Notes under the pieces: generated by a model
Seen by the model: only the letters and a program-made list of their open reading frames with translations
What the model was told of the DNA's origin: nothing
The model's database searches: none
Origin: a virus
Virus record (IMG/VR): IMGVR_UViG_3300044695_003832
Span: 1 to 49,476 of that record
DNA: 49,476 nucleotides
Reading direction: 5' to 3' (one strand)
Part shown: piece by piece, positions 1-9,293 of the stretch
Position numbering within the stretch: position 1 is the first letter of the stretch
Layout: every line of letters begins with the position of its first letter
Translations under genes and position numbers: made by a program

Positions 1-127
1 AGAAGGTTTATAAAAGGTGCGGATGATAATGAAATGACCTCAGGAGAGGCACAGGAGATAGGTGATACGCACTCTAGGATGGTGCGATTCGATGCACAAA
101 ACCTACAAGACACACTTACAGAAGAAC
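1..127. repeat. Terminal overlap, left copy
   Basis: These 127 bases are identical to 49350-49476. Joining the two copies keeps the portal reading frame open, so the window represents a closed circle of 49,349 bp. The exact length of 127 matches a common assembler k-mer, which argues for an assembly overlap rather than a packaged direct terminal repeat. Confidence 0.97.
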
Positions 128-468
128 TTGTTGCGGTTCTTCAAAAATACAACTTCCCCGGACTACCACAAATACGCTGGAAGTTCGACATTGATAAGCC
201 TAATGCAGGGGAAACCCTACAAGCAGCACAAGCGTTCTACCAGATGGGTGGAACACTCGATGAGGATGAACTTAGGGCTATTCTAGGCTTGAGCCGACCA
301 CAACCAGGTCATGCGATATTAGCACAAAATATGCCACTAAACCCGTCCACAATGGGAAGTCAGCCAACAGGTGTGCCAACACAAGGGCAACCAGGGCCTG
401 TGCCTGAACAAGGTGCAGAAGCGACTCAAAATCCTACACCGGACGGGGCACAAGGCGCGGGGGCATAA
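1..468 (+). CDS. Portal protein, Mu gp29-like (DUF935), C-terminal part
   Basis: This is the 3' end of the portal gene that begins at 48342; frame 1 is open from base 1 and ends with TAA at 466-468. Together the two parts encode 491 residues, within the usual range for Mu-like portals. The segment holds the family hallmark after IRRFIKGADDN, a stretch of acidic/polar residues followed by GDTHSRMV, which corresponds to the conserved G-x-x-H-x-x-V region of DUF935 portals. The last 55 or so residues are a Gly/Pro/Gln-rich tail without evident fold. Portals form the dodecameric DNA gate at one capsid vertex and bind terminase during packaging. An ATG at 34 is internal and should not be taken as the start. 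Confidence 0.85.
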   Translation, partial: RRFIKGADDNEMTSGEAQEIGDTHSRMVRFDAQNLQDTLTEELVAVLQKYNFPGLPQIRWKFDIDKPNAGETLQAAQAFYQMGGTLDEDELRAILGLSRPQPGHAILAQNMPLNPSTMGSQPTGVPTQGQPGPVPEQGAEATQNPTPDGAQGAGA

Positions 469-533
469 AGCCCCCTGCCCTTGTGTGTAATTTTAATATT
501 TCGTGTTCTATTTACAAACTTAGGAGTTTTGCA

Positions 534-860
534 ATGGAAGAATCTAAGAAGGATAAGTACAAGAGCCACCAAATTAAAAAAGACAAAAAAGTGCCTAAAA
601 AAGACGATATCCCTGAAAAGGGTGAGACTATTAAAGATCAAGTAAGAAGGACTAAAAATAAAAACTCACAAGCTAGAGCTAGAAATGATTACTACGCTGT
701 GACAGGTAAAGGTAGGCCTGATAACCAATCCCAAAGAGCTTTTGGGCCTAAATCTACAGTACCAAAAATTAAATACGAAGCAGGTTCAGAACCCTCAGGC
801 ACAAACACACATCTACCTAACTGGGGCAAGCGCAAAGACGGATCTTCTGGCCCCTGCTAA
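534..860 (+). CDS. Small lysine-rich protein, unknown function
   Basis: It encodes 108 residues. The ATG at 534 is chosen because TAGGAG at 521-526 lies seven bases upstream; a longer upstream reading from 483 has no such site. The first 60 residues are very rich in lysine and arginine (MEESKKDKYK, then repeated KK and RR pairs), and the rest is polar with few hydrophobic residues, so it is probably disordered and nucleic-acid binding or virion-internal. It sits between the portal and a second low-complexity protein. I recognise no family. Confidence 0.7.
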   Translation: MEESKKDKYKSHQIKKDKKVPKKDDIPEKGETIKDQVRRTKNKNSQARARNDYYAVTGKGRPDNQSQRAFGPKSTVPKIKYEAGSEPSGTNTHLPNWGKRKDGSSGPC

Positions 861-877
861 CAACTAAGGAAAACACA

Positions 878-2500
878 ATGCCACTAAGAGAAAACGGTTT
901 AGGCGTTCCCGGTCAAGCTGCGTCAAATGCACAACAATTGCAGAATGTTAGACAGCGTGGTGCAAATGCTGCGGGTCAACAAATTTACAATGACCCTACT
1001 ACAGCAGCAGGTATGGACGCACAACACAAGTGGAACCAAAACAACCCTATTCCTAAACAGAGCATAGACACAGTTTACGGAGGCGTAAACTACGGTAATA
1101 AGCTACAAAAAGATACTGAGGTAGCTGTTGATCAAGAGCAGATTGCACGAGGTGGTCCCGGTACTGGGAATGCAATGATTCGCGCAGGTATGCTTGATGC
1201 TAACGGGTATAAACCTAACACTTCAGGTGTTAATACCAGAGACACAAGGTCTGAATCTGCTCAATACGCACAGCACAATCAAGTTATGGCAGATATTAAA
1301 CGAGAACAGGCGAACGGCGGAATTCAGAATTCTCGTGTAAACACTGTTAACCCTTCTAAGCGTGTAGATATTAGTGGCGAAAGAAGAAGAATAGAAAAAG
1401 AAAATAAGTGGCCAGTAGGCTCCATGGATCAGGGGGGTGCAAACTATGCTGCTAATGGGCCTAGATCCGCACAACTAGTGCAGCAGAACGGACCTACAGG
1501 TATTCCACAAGCACCTGTTGCAGCACCTACGCCCCCACCTGTTGCACAAGCCACCCCTGCACCACAAGTACCACAAGGTGGCACATTTGCACCGGGTCAA
1601 TGGAACGGCACACCCGGTTCAGGTGATCCCTTCCTTGCAGAGATGCGGAAAAATAATTTTATACGCCCTGATGGATCCTATAATCCAAACGCACAGATGA
1701 GTAGCCAACAACAAGGCCCAAATTCACCACAGCAATCTGCTGCGATAGATGCATTAAATGCTAAGAACAAAGTTGGAAGCAGTAAAGGGCTACCCGGTGG
1801 ACAACAATCTACTGCGGAATTAGAAGCATCAGGTCAGATGGCCCCTAGACCTGCTGGTAGATATGGGATGACAGATGAGCAGTGGTTTAACACTCCAGAA
1901 GGACAAAAACAAGCACAGGCTATGAAAGCTACTAGAGACAAGGTGCTAGGACCACCTGACTCAGAAGGTAGCTTAGATGTAACACCGGAAAAACCTTTAG
2001 AAGGTTTGTTAGCCACTATGGACGAAGATTTTAACCCAAGGTTACCAGCGCCAGATGTTAAATTTACACCTAAAGCTCCACCACCAGCACCTAAGCCTAT
2101 GTGGAATGACCCAGGGGAGCCAGAAAAGCTAAATAGTGGATTACCCTTGATGCGCGGAGGAGAGAACCTTTTAGGGGTTAAACCTAAGGGCATGGATATG
2201 CCAAAACCGCCCACTATCAAACCAAATCCAAGCTTTGCACCTCAACCACAACGCACGCCAATTAGGCCTATTGCACCACCATCTTCAGGCCTTAGAGGTT
2301 CAACTACTTCTCCAAAATTTACACCAAGTATCGAGGGTGTAAACAAGATGCCTAAAATCAAGAAGTCTAGCCCTATCACAGACACGATTAAAGCCTCAAA
2401 TACCCCTATTCCTGAGGTAAATCCGCCTAAACCGATCCAACAGCCAACTCAACAAAAAAAACCCTTATTTCCACGCCTAGGCGGACGATTACGCAAATAG
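878..2500 (+). CDS. Proline/glutamine-rich virion-operon protein, unknown function
   Basis: The gene encodes 540 residues with a ribosome site AAGGAAAA ahead of the ATG. The sequence is low complexity: Gln/Asn/Gly-rich at the N terminus, then many Ala-Pro and Pro-Pro runs (around residues 205-235 and 390-530) and a basic end (RLGGRLRK). No folded domain or catalytic motif is visible. It lies 17 bases after the preceding gene and 13 before the next, in the head-gene cluster, so a structural, internal or assembly role is inferred from position only. Confidence 0.65.
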   Translation: MPLRENGLGVPGQAASNAQQLQNVRQRGANAAGQQIYNDPTTAAGMDAQHKWNQNNPIPKQSIDTVYGGVNYGNKLQKDTEVAVDQEQIARGGPGTGNAMIRAGMLDANGYKPNTSGVNTRDTRSESAQYAQHNQVMADIKREQANGGIQNSRVNTVNPSKRVDISGERRRIEKENKWPVGSMDQGGANYAANGPRSAQLVQQNGPTGIPQAPVAAPTPPPVAQATPAPQVPQGGTFAPGQWNGTPGSGDPFLAEMRKNNFIRPDGSYNPNAQMSSQQQGPNSPQQSAAIDALNAKNKVGSSKGLPGGQQSTAELEASGQMAPRPAGRYGMTDEQWFNTPEGQKQAQAMKATRDKVLGPPDSEGSLDVTPEKPLEGLLATMDEDFNPRLPAPDVKFTPKAPPPAPKPMWNDPGEPEKLNSGLPLMRGGENLLGVKPKGMDMPKPPTIKPNPSFAPQPQRTPIRPIAPPSSGLRGSTTSPKFTPSIEGVNKMPKIKKSSPITDTIKASNTPIPEVNPPKPIQQPTQQKKPLFPRLGGRLRK

Positions 2501-2513
2501 AAAAGGGCTTATA

Positions 2514-5500
2514 ATGAGCGCACAATTCAATAAATTTGTACACGGAGTTATAGCTTTTAAAAAGTTAACGCATTCCGTAAGCCTTGTTAAATTTAAAAAA
2601 GAATCAAACTCTAAAGAAGTTAAAAAACCTTCTAAACCGGAACCTAAAGTTAAAGAACCAAAACCGTATGCACCTAACCCAAAAGCAGCACCTCCTATAA
2701 CAGCCAAAGACGAGAAGGGGGAAACAACTCGTGTAGAACCTTCTATAACAGGAACTACTGCAAGTAAAGCTGCGGAGAAACCAAGAACACAGGAAGAAAA
2801 AGAATCTCTTGGTATAAATGTTCCTTACACTCCCTCACACAAGCCTCAATTTATAAAAGGCAACCATCAAGATGTGATAGAAAGCATATGGGCAGATCAC
2901 AAGAAAGTGACTGAATCTGATCCTGTCTTTCAAGCACATAAAAAAGAATTATGGAAAACTTTTCAAAGGGCCGCCGCTAGCAACCCTAGCATGTCAGCAC
3001 TTCAAAATTTAAGAGAAGAACATATATCAGATGACCCTACCGAAAGAGTGGCCGTTATCATGCAGCACCTGCAAGATATGCACTCTACTGAAACAGACCC
3101 TACTAAAAAATCAGAAATAGAGCATCGCTTAAATCAAATCTATACAGGTGCAACACAATTCCTTCAGCAAAAAAGAGATCAGTCTTTAAAAAATCTTGTT
3201 TCTGGTAAAGGCGGCAGGCAAGGACAGTTTTACCCAAGTACGGATACTGGGTTGAGTTCTCCTATATCTAGAACCTCCGCCGTATCTCAAGGGCAAAAAC
3301 CAGCTAAAGCTAAAGAAGAAGACGAAAATGAGAACGAAGATTCCCGCACACAAGAAGTAAAAAGTTTACTTTTTTCTTTATCCGCTGCATTTAACCCAGA
3401 AATGACTGAGGCGTACCAAGCATTAAGAACAGCAATGGTAAAAGGAAAAAGGCCTAGATTAGCGGATCCTGTTGATGATATAAAACCGTCACCAAAGAAC
3501 CCCTTAGGTACCCCAAGTGAACAAAAAAAACACCAAGATAGGGTATCTAAATTTAATCAATCCGAAGCTGAAGTTGCACGATACAACGACAACATACATC
3601 ACATACTCACACTAGAGGCAGCTAGGTCTAAACTTGCAATGTCAGGCGCTGTTGGGTACGGCTCCAACATCCAAACAAATTTAGACTTTCTAAATTGGTA
3701 TTCTAAAGACGGTAGAAAGCACGATATAAATTTAGTTAATTTAGTTAACACGCATCCTGAATTTAAACTAATGCGAGGCATGTTAGGAAATATTTCAGAG
3801 CCTGACGGTAATGGTAAGAAAAGATTAGATCAAACAGAAGAGCAAGTTCACGCAGCTATGATATTTAAGCTGCTACTTGGGCCTACATCAAGCAACTTAA
3901 CACCTATAGCTAACTCAGAAACAGCGTTAAAAATCTTTCAAGACGGTTACTACAATTATGTAAAAAGACATCAAGCTGCAAACCCCGGTGCACCTGTTCC
4001 TAAGCCTAGCATGACAGATATTCTAAAATCTGCAAGTTTAGATAAAGGTAATTTAGGCGCACAAATGACCCTCAAAGATGTAGGGTTAGACAAAACACAT
4101 TTTATAGATAAAGAGGGAAACTCTCTTGCAGGATCCCCGGCTATAAAAGGAAACACCTACGATATATATGTAAGAGATGAGCATGGAAACATAGTTCCAA
4201 AAAATTCTAAGTGGATGCTTCGCCCAGGGTCAACAGAGGACTTTCTATCTTTTGTTCAATCAGATGAAGCCAAAAACTTTAACGACAGAGATATGATAGA
4301 TTACTATTTAAACAAGAAGCACAATATAAATGAAGCAGGCCAAAGAAAAGAAATAGCAGATAAACAGTTCTATGACGCTAAATATCAAGATCCTAATGGG
4401 CATATTACTTTTGAAGAAGCAACTGCACTACCTGGCGTATTCTCTTTAGGTAAAAAGTTCGGCCCTTATGTTCTTTCTATGATGTCAGAATATTTGCATC
4501 ACTTTGGCGATGGTGCAATGAACGCACCATTTGTTGCCGATAGGGTTATGACTGAATACTTTGGTAGATGGATGAATACTGTTTTTGGGGGTGCTCCTGA
4601 AAACGACCTTCAACGAGCAGCATTTGCACACTCCCTGATAGAAGCTACTAAAGAACTAGGCTACATGGAAGAACGAGACGATAGGCGCGGAGGAACTTTT
4701 AAAATACCTAGAGTAGATATGCTTCAAGGGCACTTATGGTCTAACCATCAGGGTACTGTTAGAGCATTTGGTGGAACTAACCCAAGTTCGTACTTGTCAC
4801 ATGGTGTTATATCGTTTGCAGATAAAGCTCAAAAAAGTGCAATTCAAAGAGCGAATTCTTTATTGAGTTCTGATAACATTCATGATAAGCACCATGCTGA
4901 AGAATTAAATGCTTGGGCTAACAGCCACAGACACATACAAGAAGGAGATATACATGAAACCGAAGAAGTTATCAAAACACGAGCAAGCCAAAGAGCAGAA
5001 GCAGAAAACTTTAGAAATGGCGCTTATAGAATCCCTAAAGAAACACTACTCAGCGTTTTATCACGCTTTAAGCTCCAGAAAAGATCAACTTCCACCAGAG
5101 ATAATGGGGATGGAACTAAAAAATCTAGAGAACGACCAGTAAAATTTGCACAGTTCAAACCAGCACCCGGTGGTATGACCGGAGCACCTGTTGCGACTAG
5201 AACCAACCAACCGTTCTCCAATGCTGTGGCTAAATCTCCAGGGGGAAAGAATCTAGCACAAGGTGCACTTGGCAACCAAATTAATGCTAAGGGTGGTGTA
5301 AATACTACAGCACAAAACGCAGTGGGTGATTGGCCTAATGGTAGCGAAGAATCAATCATACACACAGCACCACAAGGCACAGACGCATTTAAATTAAAAT
5401 ACTTAGGTGCTTGGCATGGTATCTCAGGACAGAAGAAATCTGTACTTGTATTCCACCCAAATCCAAAAGGTCCAGACAGCTTGTACCACATGGTTCACCC

Positions 5501-6587
5501 TTCGACAGACATGGGCGAAGTAAGAGAACAGCTAATTGCAGCAGGTATAAACTACAAGACTCTTCTACCTGGAAAGACAAACACAAGAGTAGTAGTATAC
5601 GATCCAAACAGAGGAATGAGGAACACCATAGACCAATTTGCTACATTAAATAACTTAAATGTAGAAGAAAACATTGGACAAGGTGAAATTGTAGGTCATA
5701 ATGGTGATTGGAACAGTGCAGGTGCTCTACCTAAGTCACGACAAGCTTACCAAAATATTATAGGTGAATATGAGCAGAATAGTAACCAAGCCGGGCCTAC
5801 CAACAATCCTAGTGGGGCATCCACCAATGGCACAAGCCCCAGCGCAGGGAAAGCCCAGCAACTCTCCCGCAAAACCACAGCCAAGGCCAAAATAAAGTTT
5901 GACCGTAGTCGAAGAATCTTAGAAGGATTTCTACGACAGCACAACACGCCCAACAAAGAGTTACCACCTGTTGGGGATTTACTGAGCCAAGACCTACAGA
6001 ACATCAAGCCAGAGCATCTATCAAAATACCAACAGTTGATTCCAGACGCAAAGTGGTCAGACATAGAAGGCGCTGTAACTTCACTGCAACAAGACCCTAG
6101 CCTCTATGACGATATGACGAGTGAATCTAACAGGCGAGAAATGTACTGCAAAGAACATGCGCGAACAGTACTACAAAGCAGTGGTTTAAAGAAGTTAATA
6201 GATAGCCTGCAAGTGCAAAAGATGATACCTGAACACGCACAGCACTTGATAGAAGACGCTAAAGATGGCGACTACTTTTCACTAGAAGCCATCAGTTCAG
6301 AACTACAACATGGAGTACCTTCACTGCGGGCCTTCGCAAAGGCCGCAGAGAAGGAGTACAACAAAGCAGGAAAGGTGTGGGATAAAATGCGAACAGGCAC
6401 ACAGCCACAAAAGTTTGCTAAGAAATCAGCACACGCTAAAGATCAATATCGTGCAGGTGCACACGGTGTAACCTTCCGTGGAAGAAACTACAACGGTGGA
6501 CAATTTGCACCAAAAGACGATGGTGTAAAAAGATTTGAAAAAGACTCCAACCTAACACACATGATTAGAAAACTAAGAGGAGCTTAA
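2514..6587 (+). CDS. 1357-residue virion-associated protein with mixed domains
   Basis: This is the longest gene in the window and lies between portal and capsid protease. The first 110 residues are Lys/Pro-rich linker. A folded central region around residues 640-740 contains GKKFGPYVLSMM and VADRVMTEYFGRW, which vaguely recalls helix-hairpin-helix N-glycosylase folds; this is a weak impression. Around residues 945-1060 there is an alpha/beta module beginning GAWHGISGQKKSVLVF and ending GQGEIVG that I have the impression of having seen in other phage virion proteins. The C terminus ends with GVTFRGRNYNGGQFAP, a short tail I associate with phage proteins. An internal virion or ejection protein would fit; no tape-measure coiled coil is seen. 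A second gene may be nested at 4954-5142. Confidence 0.7.
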   Translation: MSAQFNKFVHGVIAFKKLTHSVSLVKFKKESNSKEVKKPSKPEPKVKEPKPYAPNPKAAPPITAKDEKGETTRVEPSITGTTASKAAEKPRTQEEKESLGINVPYTPSHKPQFIKGNHQDVIESIWADHKKVTESDPVFQAHKKELWKTFQRAAASNPSMSALQNLREEHISDDPTERVAVIMQHLQDMHSTETDPTKKSEIEHRLNQIYTGATQFLQQKRDQSLKNLVSGKGGRQGQFYPSTDTGLSSPISRTSAVSQGQKPAKAKEEDENENEDSRTQEVKSLLFSLSAAFNPEMTEAYQALRTAMVKGKRPRLADPVDDIKPSPKNPLGTPSEQKKHQDRVSKFNQSEAEVARYNDNIHHILTLEAARSKLAMSGAVGYGSNIQTNLDFLNWYSKDGRKHDINLVNLVNTHPEFKLMRGMLGNISEPDGNGKKRLDQTEEQVHAAMIFKLLLGPTSSNLTPIANSETALKIFQDGYYNYVKRHQAANPGAPVPKPSMTDILKSASLDKGNLGAQMTLKDVGLDKTHFIDKEGNSLAGSPAIKGNTYDIYVRDEHGNIVPKNSKWMLRPGSTEDFLSFVQSDEAKNFNDRDMIDYYLNKKHNINEAGQRKEIADKQFYDAKYQDPNGHITFEEATALPGVFSLGKKFGPYVLSMMSEYLHHFGDGAMNAPFVADRVMTEYFGRWMNTVFGGAPENDLQRAAFAHSLIEATKELGYMEERDDRRGGTFKIPRVDMLQGHLWSNHQGTVRAFGGTNPSSYLSHGVISFADKAQKSAIQRANSLLSSDNIHDKHHAEELNAWANSHRHIQEGDIHETEEVIKTRASQRAEAENFRNGAYRIPKETLLSVLSRFKLQKRSTSTRDNGDGTKKSRERPVKFAQFKPAPGGMTGAPVATRTNQPFSNAVAKSPGGKNLAQGALGNQINAKGGVNTTAQNAVGDWPNGSEESIIHTAPQGTDAFKLKYLGAWHGISGQKKSVLVFHPNPKGPDSLYHMVHPSTDMGEVREQLIAAGINYKTLLPGKTNTRVVVYDPNRGMRNTIDQFATLNNLNVEENIGQGEIVGHNGDWNSAGALPKSRQAYQNIIGEYEQNSNQAGPTNNPSGASTNGTSPSAGKAQQLSRKTTAKAKIKFDRSRRILEGFLRQHNTPNKELPPVGDLLSQDLQNIKPEHLSKYQQLIPDAKWSDIEGAVTSLQQDPSLYDDMTSESNRREMYCKEHARTVLQSSGLKKLIDSLQVQKMIPEHAQHLIEDAKDGDYFSLEAISSELQHGVPSLRAFAKAAEKEYNKAGKVWDKMRTGTQPQKFAKKSAHAKDQYRAGAHGVTFRGRNYNGGQFAPKDDGVKRFEKDSNLTHMIRKLRGA
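4954..5142 (+). CDS. Possible nested gene in the +1 frame of the 1357-codon gene
   Basis: Inside the large gene an ATG at 4954 is preceded by GAAGGAGATATAC, a very strong Shine-Dalgarno with six-base spacing, far better than the site of most genes here. It opens a 62-residue reading frame in a different frame from the host gene. The product (starting MKPKKLSKHEQAKEQKQK, then LEMALIESLKKHY and a leucine/glutamate-rich end) has the look of a real, helical, charged protein rather than out-of-frame noise. Both frames use plausible codons across the overlap. It might instead be an incidental ribosome site; direct evidence is lacking. Confidence 0.42.
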   Translation: MKPKKLSKHEQAKEQKQKTLEMALIESLKKHYSAFYHALSSRKDQLPPEIMGMELKNLENDQ

Positions 6588-7726
6588 TGGAAGAAATGAT
6601 TGTTAAACACCATGTTCCCATTCTGGACGAGCATGAGCTTAAGGATGGTAAGGGGAATGTGGTGATCCGGCTCGACCAGAAGAAACTATCAGAGATAGTT
6701 AAGGTTAACAATAAGCGCATGGGTACTACTGGTGACGAGATACCACTTGTCATAGGGCATACCAAAGATGATGCACCTGAAGGTGAACAACCTGAAATTG
6801 TTGGATACGCAACAAACCTAAAGGTTGAACCATTCTTCAAAACTGGTCGAAAGTGTATCACAGCAACTTTTAAATTCTTTAAACATGCTGCTGATAAAGT
6901 TCGTGGTTTCCCAAGGAGATCAATAGAACTTTGGCTTAGTGATTACAAGATAGACCCGATTAGTTTGCTCGGTGCAACTACACCCGAACGGGATCTAGGT
7001 TTACTCCGCCTTTCTAAAGGTGGAGTTAAAAAATATCAAAGGACTATAGGAATGAATGATCAACAAAGCATTATTGACGGTGTGTTAGCTGGACTCCAAC
7101 AAACGGATGTTTGGCAATTTCTTACACTACTCTCACAGCAAGGTGGTGAAGCACCACCTGAGGAAGGTGGTATGCCACCTGATGGTATGCCCGGTGAAGA
7201 AGCTCCTATGCCTGAAGAAGGTATGGATCCTAGCATGGGTGAACAACCACCTATGGATGATGGTATGGGCGAAGAACCTATGCCAGAAGAAAGCATGGAA
7301 GAAGAACAACCTATCCAATCTAGTCGTGGTAAACGCTACGACAGAATTAAACTGTCCAGGGTAGAACAGGAAAACCAAGTTCTCCAAAAAGAAATCCAAA
7401 ACATTAAGCTGAAATTCCAACGTGCAGAACGTGAGAAAGACCTTATTGAATTGGAAGCTGAAGGTTTCATGCTAGACCGTGGTGAAGAGCTATCCTTGGT
7501 GCAATCTCTTCCTGAGAACACCTACAGGGCGCACTTACAAATTATTCGTAAGAGATACCAAAAAGCACCTATTGGTGCACGAGCCTCTTACTATCAGGAA
7601 TCTCGTTCTAGTGGGGTGCGTGGCCGCACTAAGGACGAAGTGAACGAAGCTATTAATTTTGCAACATCTAACGGCATTAGCTACCAAGAGGCACTTGGAA
7701 GAATTAATGCTGAAAAAGTACTTTAA
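6587..7726 (+). CDS. Capsid maturation protease with C-terminal scaffold
   Basis: It encodes 379 residues; its ATG shares a base with the TAA of the previous gene (TAATG), indicating translational coupling. Residues 1-150 resemble Mu gpI-like prohead proteases: PLVIGHTKDD with the family's histidine, EIVGYATNLKVEPFF, and PRRSIELW near residue 110, followed by DPISLLGATTPERDLG, matching the conserved R-x-S-x-E and L-x-G-x-x-P elements. Residues 190-245 are an acidic Glu/Met/Pro-rich spacer and 255-300 a charged coiled coil, as in scaffolding domains. The expected role is to scaffold procapsid assembly and then cleave head proteins. Its position just before the decoration and capsid genes fits. 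Confidence 0.72.
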   Translation: MEEMIVKHHVPILDEHELKDGKGNVVIRLDQKKLSEIVKVNNKRMGTTGDEIPLVIGHTKDDAPEGEQPEIVGYATNLKVEPFFKTGRKCITATFKFFKHAADKVRGFPRRSIELWLSDYKIDPISLLGATTPERDLGLLRLSKGGVKKYQRTIGMNDQQSIIDGVLAGLQQTDVWQFLTLLSQQGGEAPPEEGGMPPDGMPGEEAPMPEEGMDPSMGEQPPMDDGMGEEPMPEESMEEEQPIQSSRGKRYDRIKLSRVEQENQVLQKEIQNIKLKFQRAEREKDLIELEAEGFMLDRGEELSLVQSLPENTYRAHLQIIRKRYQKAPIGARASYYQESRSSGVRGRTKDEVNEAINFATSNGISYQEALGRINAEKVL

Positions 7727-7741
7727 CTAGGAGAATAATTC

Positions 7742-8164
7742 ATGCCTTTGTACAATCCAGCGTTTTTGGCAGGTGGTGATATCTTCCCAGCAAGATTTGT
7801 GACAATCTCTGGGGAATTCACAGTTTCGCAAGTGAGTGCTATTACTCAACCAATCATTGGCGTATCTCAAGAAGGTACACTTGCTCCACCTAATCTTGCT
7901 AACCTTTTAGGTGGCACTGAAAGTGGTGTAGCTGCCAGTGCAGGTAAATCACTAAAGGTTTTTGGCCTAGGTGATGTGTGTATGGTACTTGCAGGTGGTA
8001 CTATCACCGCCGGTTCCAAAGTAAAATCTGGAACAGACGGAAAAGCACTTACCATTGGTACTGCTGCGGGAACACATCAAGTAGGTGGTACTGCACTTAA
8101 CAGTGTAGTTTCCGGTGAAAAACTTTTGATCCAAGTAAACCCACATGTAGTGGTAATTTCGTAA
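7742..8164 (+). CDS. Capsid decoration protein, DUF2190-like
   Basis: The gene encodes 140 residues after a clear AGGAGAATAATTC ribosome site. The protein is glycine/alanine/valine-rich and beta-predicted, with VSQEGTLAPP, GSKVKSGTDGKALT and the ending LIQVNPHVV; these are typical of the small DUF2190 or head-decoration proteins encoded directly before the major capsid protein. Such proteins trimerise on the expanded capsid surface and stabilise it. No signal peptide or membrane segment is visible. Family assignment rests on pattern and position. Confidence 0.7.
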   Translation: MPLYNPAFLAGGDIFPARFVTISGEFTVSQVSAITQPIIGVSQEGTLAPPNLANLLGGTESGVAASAGKSLKVFGLGDVCMVLAGGTITAGSKVKSGTDGKALTIGTAAGTHQVGGTALNSVVSGEKLLIQVNPHVVVIS

Positions 8165-8192
8165 TAAAACTATAATTTAAGGAACAAATATC

Positions 8193-9293
8193 ATGGCAGA
8201 TTTCGTATCTAGTGCAGCACAATTTCCAAGTGGAACAAACACATACATCCCTAGCTTTGACGCTACCGGACAACTTGTGGTATCGTTCTCGCGCAATCCT
8301 AAAGACTTTGCGTTGAACAAGTATATCACAATCACCCCTGTTAAAAAGTCTTCAGGTTACTACTTGAAACTTAATGCAGAACAGGCTGGTCGTGTTGCTT
8401 ACAGTGATCTTAAAGATCATGTATGGCACGACGGTAATGACGCTCCACACGGCGAATGGAATAATGAAAAGTTTGAGTGGTTGAACTTCAACACTCAACG
8501 CTATGTATTCCCATTCAGGTTAGGCTATAAAGCTGTTGATCAAGCTGACTGGAAGATTGTAGCTTCCTATAGCGCGATCAATGCACAACAAGCTATGACC
8601 GCACGAGTGGTTAAAGTTTGGGATAAACTGCAATCCGCAGTTGGTACAGGTATCAATGATATCGCCACCCAAAACTGTACAGCAGCAGGTAACGCCTTTA
8701 CTGGTGGTGCTGCACTTACAGACGGTGACTCCGGTGATATTGCACAAGGCACTTCTAAAGGACCTGTGTTCAAGAAGGCACTCAATGCAGTTGCCCGAAA
8801 GATCAACAAGGACACCCTTGGTGCATGTGGTCCTAAAGAGATGTGCATGATCATCAACCCAACTGTTGCTGATGCACTTTCTAGGTCTAAAGAATTGCAC
8901 ACTTATCTTAAAGAGTCTCCAGTAGCTCTTGCACAGATTCGTGGTGATTCTGACAGCATCAACGGCAAGTACGGTTTGCCTGATAAACTTTATGGTTACG
9001 ACATAATTATTGAAGATGTCGTAAGGGTTTCCAACAAGAAGGGTGCTACTCGAGCAACCGACTATGTGTTGGGAGACAATGAAGCGTGGATCCTTGCACG
9101 CCCAGGTGATTTAGTTGGCTTTGAAGGTTCGCCTTCCTTCTCGACTGTGCACCTCTTCGCATACGAAGAAATGACAGTAGAACAGAAGGATGATCCTGAT
9201 AACAGGCGCATTAATGCTCGTATCGTAGAAGACTATGGTATTGAGGTTGTTGCACCTATCACAGCCTTTAAGTTTACCAATGTGGTTGCATAA
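8193..9293 (+). CDS. Major capsid protein
   Basis: This 366-residue protein follows the decoration gene in the normal protease, decoration, capsid order of Mu-like and other HK97-fold phages. It has an N-terminal arm, an alpha-helical spine region (around residues 125-150), a domain with KEMCMIINPTVADALSRS and KLYGYDIIIEDVV, and a C-terminal segment LGDNEAWILARPGDLVG with FAYEEMTVEQKDDPDNRR, all characteristic of the A-domain and tail-end of HK97-like coat proteins. The length suits one without a fused scaffold, which is encoded separately at 6587. Ribosome site AAGGAA precedes the ATG. Confidence 0.8.
   Translation: MADFVSSAAQFPSGTNTYIPSFDATGQLVVSFSRNPKDFALNKYITITPVKKSSGYYLKLNAEQAGRVAYSDLKDHVWHDGNDAPHGEWNNEKFEWLNFNTQRYVFPFRLGYKAVDQADWKIVASYSAINAQQAMTARVVKVWDKLQSAVGTGINDIATQNCTAAGNAFTGGAALTDGDSGDIAQGTSKGPVFKKALNAVARKINKDTLGACGPKEMCMIINPTVADALSRSKELHTYLKESPVALAQIRGDSDSINGKYGLPDKLYGYDIIIEDVVRVSNKKGATRATDYVLGDNEAWILARPGDLVGFEGSPSFSTVHLFAYEEMTVEQKDDPDNRRINARIVEDYGIEVVAPITAFKFTNVVA

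Noticed and set aside
5024-5491. Leftward 155-residue frame inside the 1357-codon gene
   Set aside because: No Shine-Dalgarno, composition is dominated by Ser/Cys/Leu typical of antisense reading of a Pro/Gly-rich gene.
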